Shown here: piece by piece, positions 54,895-62,246 of the stretch
Layout: each line of letters starts with the position of its first letter
How positions within the stretch are numbered: position 1 is the stretch's first letter
Source: AWTP1-13 sp963840075
Lineage (GTDB): Bacteria > Pseudomonadota > Alphaproteobacteria > Rhizobiales > Hyphomicrobiaceae
Assembly: GCA_963840075.1 (NCBI GenBank)
Contig: CAWIXS010000026.1
Location: 1 to 64,000 of the forward strand
DNA length: 64,000 bases
Direction: 5' to 3'
Program-made: the position numbers and the translations under genes
Notes under the pieces: generated by a model
The model's input: only the letters and a program-made list of their open reading frames with translations
Told to the model about the DNA's origin: nothing
Databases searched by the model: none

Positions 54895-55959
54895 TTATCT
54901 TGGTCGCATAAGCTCGGCGAGGTGCGACTTCCACAGGGCCGCCTGCATATAGGTGAAATGGCCGTGGGTGTTGGGTCCGGCCGGCACGAGCACGTAGCGC
55001 GCGTTCGGGATGCGCTCGATGGCGCGCTCCATCACGCCCAGCTCCGGCGCGTTCACCTCGTCGTCGGCGAAATTGACGGCGAGGAGCCTTGCCTTGATCT
55101 TCGACAGGTGCGGTGCCGGATCATAGTCCATCACGGCTTCGGTGGCGTAGAGCCGGTCGTTGGCGTCACCCTTGCGCGCCCGCTCCACGAGCTTCTGGTA
55201 GAGCGCGTCGCCGTCCTTCAGGGTCGGCGCCATCTGCTGGAGCTGCACCACGCTCTCGGTCATCAGGAACGCGAACGGCGCGGTCAGCACCCAGCGGGAC
55301 GGGTTCTTGTCGTAGTCGCCGTTGTTCCATTCGGGGTCGTTGCGGATCGCCTCGATCGCGATCCGCCGGTACAGCCAGTTGCGCCCGCTGATGGCGCCGG
55401 GCTGGCTGGCGATCGGCAGCAGCGCATCCATGAAATCCGGATGCAGCCCGCCCCACATCCACGTGTGCATGCCGCCCATCGAGGCGCCGGCCACCAGCCG
55501 CAGGTGCTTCACGCCGAGCCCCTCGGTGAGCAGCCGGCGCTGCGCCTCGATCATGTCGTGGTAGCGATAGTGCGGGAATTTCGCGCGCAAGCCGTCGCTC
55601 GGCTTGCTCGATCCGCCGCGGCCGATGCCGTCGGGAAGCACGATGTAGTACTGCGTCGCATCGAGCGGCTGGCCCGGTGCGAACAGCTCGTTCGCCAGCG
55701 ACGGCGTGAGCCACATCCTGCCGGTGCTGCTGGTGCCGTGCAGCAGCAGCACGGCGTTGACGATCTCGTCCGCGGCATTGCGCTTCGGCGTTCCGAGCGT
55801 GGTGTAGTGGAGCTTCAGCTCGGGCAGGACCTCGCCGCTGGCGAAGCGGAGCTCCTTGATGGCGAAATCGCCCTCGCGCTGGCCCGGCCAGCTGGTCTGC
55901 GCCGGCGCGGACGACAGACTCATGAGGAGGCACACCACGGTGAAGGCAAGGCGTCGCAT
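54895..55959 (-). CDS. Secreted alpha/beta hydrolase, MetX-like fold
   Basis: A 354-residue hydrolase with a signal peptide (MRRLAFTVVCLLMSLSSAPA). The fold follows homoserine acetyltransferase-like hydrolases: LHYTTLGTPKRNAADEIVNA, VLLLHGTSSTG, nucleophile elbow VAGASMGGMHTWMWGGLHPD, the acid in LLAVNFADDEVNAPELG and the catalytic histidine in VPAGPNTHGHFTYM. Export and context argue against methionine synthesis; it more probably cleaves an ester or amide in the periplasm, ahead of uptake by the neighbouring ABC importer. Its start overlaps the end of the UPF0280 frame. Confidence 0.82.
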   Translation of the reverse strand: MRRLAFTVVCLLMSLSSAPAQTSWPGQREGDFAIKELRFASGEVLPELKLHYTTLGTPKRNAADEIVNAVLLLHGTSSTGRMWLTPSLANELFAPGQPLDATQYYIVLPDGIGRGGSSKPSDGLRAKFPHYRYHDMIEAQRRLLTEGLGVKHLRLVAGASMGGMHTWMWGGLHPDFMDALLPIASQPGAISGRNWLYRRIAIEAIRNDPEWNNGDYDKNPSRWVLTAPFAFLMTESVVQLQQMAPTLKDGDALYQKLVERARKGDANDRLYATEAVMDYDPAPHLSKIKARLLAVNFADDEVNAPELGVMERAIERIPNARYVLVPAGPNTHGHFTYMQAALWKSHLAELMRPR

Positions 55960-56942
55960 GAGAAGTCTCCGGGGCCGTCGCGAGGCGATATGCCGGCGGG
56001 CGCATGGCCGGCGAGGATAGGTCGGGAACGCCGCTTGTGCCATAGCTTGCCCGCGCCGCGCGTATTCTTCTTGCCGTTGGCTGTCACGGCCGTGGCGAGG
56101 ACGCTCACCGTTTGATCCTGCAGCGTGAGTGCGGCGTCGACAATCAAGCCTCGTGCCAGGTAATCCGCGGCGCGCTTGCGCCCCGCCGCCAGCGCCGCCA
56201 GCACAGCACGCCGCGGCAGCTCGCCGACCGAGACGGTGACCAGCCGATTGCCGAGGTCGCTGTCGGGGTCGAGAGCCGAGGCGGGCCGGCGGATGATGGC
56301 GGGATGGTCGATATCGACGGCGTTGGCGACCAGCGTTGCGGCGGCGTCGGCAATTGCGGCGTTGGCGGCCAGCACCGTGACGGATTCGGCAATGCCGAGC
56401 GAGAATGAGCGCCCGCGCGCGCCCGAGGTGGCGATCCCGCCGATGCCGTCGCCGTGGTGGATGCGCACGGCTCCGTTGAGCCGCGGCACCGGCCCGCGTC
56501 CGAAGCCGCCGGCAACGCCGATGTCGAGCGCCGCGCCGGGCGCGCAGTGGATGGCGATGTCGCCGCCGTCGTTGACATAGGCCCGCTCCAGCTCCGCGGC
56601 ATGCAGCATGACCACCATCAGCTCGTCGGCGACGGCGCCGGCCACGGCTGCCATCGGCGTGACGAACACATCGGCGAACGGCGTGCAGGCCGCCGCCATG
56701 CGCCTCCCGACCGGGCTCTCGGGCGGCTCCGCCGACCCGATCTGCGCCCGCAGGCGCGCAAGCTCACGGCAAAGCTCCGGCAGGATATCCGCGAACCGCG
56801 CGGCGGCGGCCCGATAGGCGGCTTCGAGCGCAGCCGGCCCGCCCCAGGCCCGCAGCACCACATCGATGGGGCCATGCGACAGATGCAGGCGGCCGCCGGA
56901 CAGGCCACGGGCCTGCGGGCGATCGAATGCCGCCGCCGTCAT
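55920..56942 (-). CDS. UPF0280 family protein (ApbE-like)
   Basis: A 340-residue protein of unknown function, related to ApbE-type FAD-binding proteins. Typical segments are GGRLHLSHGPIDVVLRAWGG, PFADVFVTPMAAVAGAVADE, AYVNDGGDIAIHCAPGAALD, GIGGIATSGARGRSFSLGIA and ESVTVLAANAAIADAAATLV with ANAVD. The ATG overlaps the stop of the 6-hydroxynicotinate reductase gene (ATGA). The last 45 residues (from about GKLWHKRRS) lack family similarity and run 40 bases into the hydrolase gene, so the original stop seems to be lost. UPF0280 genes often accompany this reductase and molybdenum hydroxylases, so a cofactor-related role is plausible. Confidence 0.8.
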   Translation of the reverse strand: MTAAAFDRPQARGLSGGRLHLSHGPIDVVLRAWGGPAALEAAYRAAAARFADILPELCRELARLRAQIGSAEPPESPVGRRMAAACTPFADVFVTPMAAVAGAVADELMVVMLHAAELERAYVNDGGDIAIHCAPGAALDIGVAGGFGRGPVPRLNGAVRIHHGDGIGGIATSGARGRSFSLGIAESVTVLAANAAIADAAATLVANAVDIDHPAIIRRPASALDPDSDLGNRLVTVSVGELPRRAVLAALAAGRKRAADYLARGLIVDAALTLQDQTVSVLATAVTANGKKNTRGAGKLWHKRRSRPILAGHAPAGISPRDGPGDFSCDALPSPWCASS

Positions 56943-58474
56943 CGCCCGCCCCCCGTGCCGGGCTCGAACGGCCACGGATTGTCGCCGCGCCAAGCCTCGA
57001 TGCGCGCCTCGGGAGCGAGCGCTGCCAGCACCTCGGCGATCTGCACTGCATCGCCGGCGTGCCCGCCAAGCTGCCGATAGAGGGCAGCGGGCAGGGTGAA
57101 CTCGATCGGCGCCACCAGCGCCGGCGTCGGCACGAAACCGAAGGAGCCCCTGGGCATGCGCGCCACGTCCACCATCACCGTGATGCCGCCGCCGGGCCAG
57201 ACATAGACCGGCGCGCCGCCCATGGTGACGCGGGTCTCGCCCGCCGCCACCGAGCGCGTCAGCAGCACCGGGTTCTCCGTGACGCCCGCGCGCAGCGAGC
57301 CGCCCGCGCCTGCGACGAACAGCACCGTGCACAGCGAGGGCTCGCAGTTCTCGCCGATGCGCTCCACCACGCGGCGCACGGCCTCGGGCATGTCGGTGGG
57401 AACCGGGACCAGGCTCTCGTCGAGCACGCAGTAGAGCGCGTCCTCGCCGGTGGTGGAGGTCATCAGGAGGCGCAGGCCGGGCCTCGCCACCTTGGGGTCG
57501 ATGTGGTGGATGATCTGCAGCGGGTCGGTGATGTCGGTGCCGCCCCAGCCGAGGCCGGGCGCGGCGACCTTAAAGTAGCGCCCCGGCGTCGAGCGGCGCC
57601 CGCGCACGCGGATGCCGGCCGGCGGCATGTCGAGCACGCGGCCCGCCTGATGCTCGGTCAGCACGCCGGTGATGTGGTCGTCCACCACGATCACCTCGTC
57701 CACATGGCCGAGCCACTGCCGCGCGAAGATGCCGATCGCCGCCGACCCGCAGCCGACGCGCATGCGCTGCTCGGGCTGCCCATCGACGATCGGCGCACGC
57801 CCCGCCTGCACCACCACCTCGTGCCCGCCGTCGATGGCGAGTGTCACCGGCTCGCCGGCGCACAGGCTGAGCAGCGTCTCGCAGGTGACGTTGCCCTCCC
57901 GCTTCGAGCCGCCGGTGATGTGCCGGACCCCGCCGAGCGACAGCATCTGCGAGCCGTACTCCGCTGTCGTGACATGGCCGACCTGCTCGCCGTTGGCGCG
58001 CACCGCGGCGGTCTCCGGGCCCAGATGCCGGTCGGTGTCGATCTTCACCTTGACGCCGCAGAAGCTGAAGATGCCCTCGGTCACCACGGTGACGGTATCG
58101 ACGCCCTCGTGCTCGGCCGACACGATGAAGGGCGCCGGCTTGTAGTCGGGATACGTCGTGCCGGCGCCGACGCCCGTGACGAACGTGCGCTCAGGATCGA
58201 GCGGCCGGCCGTCCCAGTTGGCGTTGGCAAAGGCCACCACGTTGCCACCGGCATCCACCGTCCGCTCCAGCAGCAGCACGGGGTCGACGCGCACCAGACG
58301 GCCACCCGCGTTGGCATAGCGGTCGCAGGCACCGGCGCGGCCGGGGCGGATGCGGCACAGCACCGGGCAGGCGTCGCAACGGATGACGCCGCCGTCCTCG
58401 GCGGCGCCGAGCTGCCGCGACCGCCCCTCGGCGGACAGTCTCTCTGCGGCGGACGGCTTGTCGGCGGCGGTCAT
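56939..58474 (-). CDS. 6-hydroxynicotinate reductase-like iron-sulfur protein
   Basis: A 511-residue protein. The N-terminus has four cysteines in VIRCDACPVLCRIRPGRAGA followed by CDRY, a probable Fe-S site; further conserved parts are GTTYPDYKPAPFIVSAEHEG, VDTVTVVTEGIFSFCGVKVK, GSKREGNVTCETLLSLCAGE and MRVGCGSAAIGIFARQW. The characterised homologue in the anaerobe Eubacterium barkeri reduces the ring of 6-hydroxynicotinate with ferredoxin. In this probably aerobic organism the substrate may differ. Start and stop both overlap the neighbours by ATGA, placing it tightly between the molybdenum hydroxylase and UPF0280 genes. Confidence 0.82.
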   Translation of the reverse strand: MTAADKPSAAERLSAEGRSRQLGAAEDGGVIRCDACPVLCRIRPGRAGACDRYANAGGRLVRVDPVLLLERTVDAGGNVVAFANANWDGRPLDPERTFVTGVGAGTTYPDYKPAPFIVSAEHEGVDTVTVVTEGIFSFCGVKVKIDTDRHLGPETAAVRANGEQVGHVTTAEYGSQMLSLGGVRHITGGSKREGNVTCETLLSLCAGEPVTLAIDGGHEVVVQAGRAPIVDGQPEQRMRVGCGSAAIGIFARQWLGHVDEVIVVDDHITGVLTEHQAGRVLDMPPAGIRVRGRRSTPGRYFKVAAPGLGWGGTDITDPLQIIHHIDPKVARPGLRLLMTSTTGEDALYCVLDESLVPVPTDMPEAVRRVVERIGENCEPSLCTVLFVAGAGGSLRAGVTENPVLLTRSVAAGETRVTMGGAPVYVWPGGGITVMVDVARMPRGSFGFVPTPALVAPIEFTLPAALYRQLGGHAGDAVQIAEVLAALAPEARIEAWRGDNPWPFEPGTGGGR

Positions 58475-61400
58475 GCGGCGCCCTCCTCGGCCCGCAGCGC
58501 CGCCCACAGGCGGTGCGGGAGCACGGGAACCCGCCGAAGTGTAGCACCGGTCGCGTGCCGGATGGCACCCAGGATGGCCGGCGGCGTGGCGATCAGCGCC
58601 GGCTCGCCGACGCCCTTGGCGCCGTAGGGCCCGGTCGGCTCGGCCTCCTCGATCAGATGGATCTTGACTGCGGGCATGTCGCCGACGGTCGGGATCAGGT
58701 AGTCGTGCAGGTTCTCGGTGCGGCCGGGCAGGTACTCCTCCATCAGCGCCATGCCAAGCCCCTGGGCGATGCCGCCGTGAATCTGGCCCTCGGTCAACGT
58801 CGGGTTGACGGCGCGGCCGACATCGTGCGCGGCCACGATAGCGAGCACCTCGACCGTGCCGAGCCGCATGTCGACCTCCACCTCGGCCGTCTGCGCCGCG
58901 AAGCCGTAGGTGCCGTAGGGGCTGCCCTGGCCGTTGGCGTCGAGCGCGGTGGCCGGCGGGTCCCAGGTGCCCACGCCCTCCAGCACCGCGCCTGCGGCAT
59001 CCGCCTCCAGCGTGGCGAGATCGATGGAGCGCGACGCCTCGCCGCCGGCGATGGCAAGCCTTGCGCCGTCGAGCGACAGCACCGCATCGGGGCCGGCGTT
59101 GGCAAGCGTCAGGATCTTCGCCCGCAGGCTCTCGCCGGCGAGCCGTGCGGCATTGCCGGAGACGTAGGTCTGGCGCGAGGCCGAGGTCTTGCCCGCATCG
59201 AAGGTGAGGTCGGTGTCGCCCACCACCATGTCGAAGCGCTCCGGCGCCAGCCCGAGGGCGTCGGCGGCGATCTGCAGGAGCACCGTGGATGAGCCCTGGC
59301 CGATATCCACCGCGCCGTTGAAGAAGGTGAGCCGGCCGTCCCGCCCGAGCGTGATGCGCAGGGTCGAAGGATTGGCCGCCGCGGTGTTGCCGCAACCGTA
59401 CCACATGCAGCCGATGCCGACACCGCGCCGCCGTCGGCCCGCCGGCGCAGATCCATTGAAGGCGGCGACGCGGTGGAGCGCCGCGTGCCAGTCCGCCTGC
59501 AGCGCGTCGAGGCACGCGGGCAATCCGGCGGAGCGGTCGAGCCTCTGGCCGCTGGGCGTCGTGTCACCGTTGCCGATGGCGTTGATGCGGCGGATCTGCC
59601 AGCGATCGAGTCCGAGCTGCCCGGCGAGGTCGTCGAGCAGCGCCTCGTGCGCGATCGCCGCCTGGGGCACGCCGAAGCCGCGGAACGCACCTGCCGGGGT
59701 CTCGTTGGTGTAGACGGCGCGGGCGCGGTTGCGCACGTTCGCCACCTTGTAGGGGCCGGAGCCGTGCACGGGCACGCGGCCCGCCACCGTCGGCCCCCAC
59801 GAGGCGTAGGCCCCGGTGTTGAAGTCGCCCTCCAGCTCATAGGAGATGAGGCGCCCGTCGCGGCCGGCCGCGGCGCGCGCCCACAGCCTGGCGGGATGCC
59901 GCTTGGTGGTGGAGGCCATCGACTCCGTGCGGGTATAGACGATCCTCACCGGCTTGCCCGTCACCCGCGCCGCCACGGCGAGGAGCGGCTGCACCGACAC
60001 GTCGAGCTTGCCGCCGAAGCCGCCGCCGCACGCGGTCGGCCTGATGCGCACCTTGGAGGGCTCGACGCCGAGGACGCGCGCCGTCGCCTCGCGGTCCATG
60101 TAGGGCGCCTGGGTGCAGCAGCTCACCTCCACCCTGTCTCCGATGGCCACGGCCCAGCCGGCCTCCGGCTCGATGTAGGCGTGCTCGACGAAGGCGGTCT
60201 CGAACCGGCCCTCGGCCACCGCGGCCGGCTTCGGCCGCGCCGCATCGACGTCGCCGCATTGCAGGAAGCCCTGCGCCAGCACGTTGTCCGGCCTGCCGGC
60301 GTGGACAGCCGGCGCCCCCGGAGCGCGCGCGGCCTCGACGCCGATGAGCGGCGTCTCCACCTCCCACGCAATCGGCAGCTCGGCATCGCTCAGCGACTCC
60401 ATGGCCTCCCTGGTGCCGACCAGCGCCACGACCGCCTCGCCGCGAAACCGCACCTGCCCCTCCGCCAGCACCGGCTGGTCGCGCGTATGCGCGAAGATGC
60501 CGAAGCGGTTCTCTCCGGGCACGTCGCGATGGGTGAGGATCGCCTCCAGCCCCGGCGTCGCCGCAACCACGGCGTCGAGGTCGCCCAGCGCGAAGCTCGC
60601 GCGCGCATGCGGCGAGCGCACGACGCGCATGACGAGGGCGCCTTCGGGGGCGTCGTCGGCCCCGAACCTGTCGGTGCCCGCGACCTTGGGCCAGCCGTCG
60701 ACCCGGGCCATGCGCGCGCCAACAGAGGGGGTCAGACCCCTCGTCTCCAGCGGCGCGGCTAGCACAGGACGGTCGGCGCGAGGGGTCTGACCCCCGGCGA
60801 CCCCGACGACAGCCATCACCGCCTCGACGATCTTGAGATAGCCGGTGCAGCGGCACAGCACGCCGCCCAGCGCCTCCTCGACCTCGGCACGCGACGGCGC
60901 CGGGTTGCGCGACAGGCAGTCGACGGCGGCCATCAGCATGCCCGGCGTGCAGATGCCGCACTGCGCCGCCCCGTGCGCAAGAAACGCCTTGCGCAGCCGG
61001 TCCGTCAGTCCGCCGGGGCCGGACCCTTCAACGGTGTGGATTGCCGCCCCTTCTGCCTGCGCGGTGGCGATGAGGCAGGCACACACTTGCGCGCCGTCGA
61101 GCAGCACCGTGCAGGCGCCGCAATCGCCGGCGTCGCAGCCGATCTTGGTGCCGGTGAGCCCGAGCCGGTCGCGCAGCGTGCCGGCAAGGCTCGCGAACGG
61201 ATCGACCGCGACCGCGACGGCCTCGCCGTTGACGGTCAAGCGGATGTTCGCTGCTAGCTCGCGTGACTCGTCGAGGATTCCGACGGGACGCTCCCAACCT
61301 GCGCCGACCGGATTCCCCTCCCCGCAAGGGGGAGGGGAGGAGCGCGGACCGCCGCCGCTCCCCGATTCAAGCACCGGCTTCCTCGCAGACGCGCGGACAA

Positions 61401-62241
61401 TTCCGGCGAGCAGGTCACGCACCACATCGACGGCGGCTGCGGCGCGGAAGGCGCCGCTGGCACGCACGTCGTCGATCGGTGCCAGCGGGGCGAATTGGCT
61501 AGCCTCCACCAGATCGGGCGCCGCGGCCAACGGCTGGCCCAGCAGCGCCTGCTCCAGCTGCTCCAGCCGTTGCGCCACCGCCGAGCACGCGCCGACCGCA
61601 ACACGCGCGTGCGTGACCATGCCGGCCTCATCGGCCGCGAGCACGGCGGCGCCCATGACGATGGAGATCACCAGATAGCGCCGTGCGCCCAGCTTGGCGA
61701 AGTCGCCGCGGGCGCCGGCCGGCGGCCTGGGAACCAGGATCGCCGTCACGATCTCGTCAGGCCCGCACACGGTGCGGCGGTAGCCGTCGATGAACGCGCG
61801 CAGAGGCACGACGCGCCGGCCGCGCGCGCTCGCAAGCTCCACCTCGGCATCGAGCGCGAGAAGGCAGGGGATGCCGTCGCCCGCGGGCGAGGCGGTGCAG
61901 ACGTTGCCGACCAGCGTACCTCGGTTCTGCACCTGGAGGCCGCCGATCCCGCGCGCGGCCTTCTGGTAGCCGGCGAAGGCCGGCGGCAGCGGCGTGCGGC
62001 GCATCTCGCTCCACGTGGTGAGCGCGCCGAGGCGGAAGCGGTCCTCTTCCTCCACGATGCCCCTCAGCTCGGCGACGGCGCCGATGTCCAGGATGTCGTC
62101 GCGGCGCATGTCACCCCATCCGACCCTGTTGGCGCGGGCCGGATAGACATCGGTGCCGCCGGCCAGCACCGTCACCGGCTGGCGCGCGCGGATCGCCAGC
62201 GCTTCGGCGAGGCTCGCGGGTCGGAAGTAAGCCGCCACCAC
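58471..62241 (-). CDS. Molybdenum hydroxylase, three-domain fusion (FAD, 2Fe-2S, molybdopterin)
   Basis: A xanthine dehydrogenase-family enzyme of about 1256 residues that would hydroxylate an N-heterocycle or related ring. Order: FAD-binding CoxM part (1-285; TVLAGGTDVYPARANRVGWG, GLQVQNRGTLVGNVCTASPA), 2Fe-2S CoxS part (325-480; KIGCDAGDCGACTVLLDGAQ, CGICTPGML, VLCRCTGYLKIVEAV), then CoxL molybdopterin part (505-1256; TACGGGFGGKLDVSVQPLLA, PAGAFRGFGVPQAAIAHEAL, and the active-site Glu in GPYGAKGVGEPALIATPPAI). Separate subunits or a different order are more usual. Both linkers contain palindromic elements, so fusion through insertions is possible. Start: GTG 6 bases after the hydantoinase stop; an ATG at 62277 lies in a repeat. 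Confidence 0.88.
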   Translation of the reverse strand: MVAAYFRPASLAEALAIRARQPVTVLAGGTDVYPARANRVGWGDMRRDDILDIGAVAELRGIVEEEDRFRLGALTTWSEMRRTPLPPAFAGYQKAARGIGGLQVQNRGTLVGNVCTASPAGDGIPCLLALDAEVELASARGRRVVPLRAFIDGYRRTVCGPDEIVTAILVPRPPAGARGDFAKLGARRYLVISIVMGAAVLAADEAGMVTHARVAVGACSAVAQRLEQLEQALLGQPLAAAPDLVEASQFAPLAPIDDVRASGAFRAAAAVDVVRDLLAGIVRASARKPVLESGSGGGPRSSPPPCGEGNPVGAGWERPVGILDESRELAANIRLTVNGEAVAVAVDPFASLAGTLRDRLGLTGTKIGCDAGDCGACTVLLDGAQVCACLIATAQAEGAAIHTVEGSGPGGLTDRLRKAFLAHGAAQCGICTPGMLMAAVDCLSRNPAPSRAEVEEALGGVLCRCTGYLKIVEAVMAVVGVAGGQTPRADRPVLAAPLETRGLTPSVGARMARVDGWPKVAGTDRFGADDAPEGALVMRVVRSPHARASFALGDLDAVVAATPGLEAILTHRDVPGENRFGIFAHTRDQPVLAEGQVRFRGEAVVALVGTREAMESLSDAELPIAWEVETPLIGVEAARAPGAPAVHAGRPDNVLAQGFLQCGDVDAARPKPAAVAEGRFETAFVEHAYIEPEAGWAVAIGDRVEVSCCTQAPYMDREATARVLGVEPSKVRIRPTACGGGFGGKLDVSVQPLLAVAARVTGKPVRIVYTRTESMASTTKRHPARLWARAAAGRDGRLISYELEGDFNTGAYASWGPTVAGRVPVHGSGPYKVANVRNRARAVYTNETPAGAFRGFGVPQAAIAHEALLDDLAGQLGLDRWQIRRINAIGNGDTTPSGQRLDRSAGLPACLDALQADWHAALHRVAAFNGSAPAGRRRRGVGIGCMWYGCGNTAAANPSTLRITLGRDGRLTFFNGAVDIGQGSSTVLLQIAADALGLAPERFDMVVGDTDLTFDAGKTSASRQTYVSGNAARLAGESLRAKILTLANAGPDAVLSLDGARLAIAGGEASRSIDLATLEADAAGAVLEGVGTWDPPATALDANGQGSPYGTYGFAAQTAEVEVDMRLGTVEVLAIVAAHDVGRAVNPTLTEGQIHGGIAQGLGMALMEEYLPGRTENLHDYLIPTVGDMPAVKIHLIEEAEPTGPYGAKGVGEPALIATPPAILGAIRHATGATLRRVPVLPHRLWAALRAEEGAA
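60727..60795. repeat. Palindromic element inserted in frame in the molybdenum hydroxylase
   Basis: Perfect 17-base arms GGGGGTCAGACCCCTCG and CGAGGGGTCTGACCCCC enclose 35 bases. It encodes GGQTPRADRPVLAAPLETRG then LTPS, at the junction between the 2Fe-2S and molybdopterin domains. Compared with livG the left arm is read in another frame (GQTP instead of GVRP), while the right arm again gives RGLTPS. Confidence 0.86.
61315..61337. repeat. Hairpin element inside the FAD/2Fe-2S linker
   Basis: CCCCTCCCC and GGGGAGGGG are perfect 9-base arms around GCAAG. The surrounding peptide (GGPRSSPPPCGEGNPVGAGW) is low in complexity and unlike any domain, which suggests a small inserted element of a further family. 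Confidence 0.55.
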
Positions 62242-62246
62242 CCCTC

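Noticed and set aside
53101..56115. 1004-residue plus-strand frame opposite the importer and hydrolase genes
   Set aside because: It spans several real minus-strand genes and their gaps; length comes from high GC and absence of stops.
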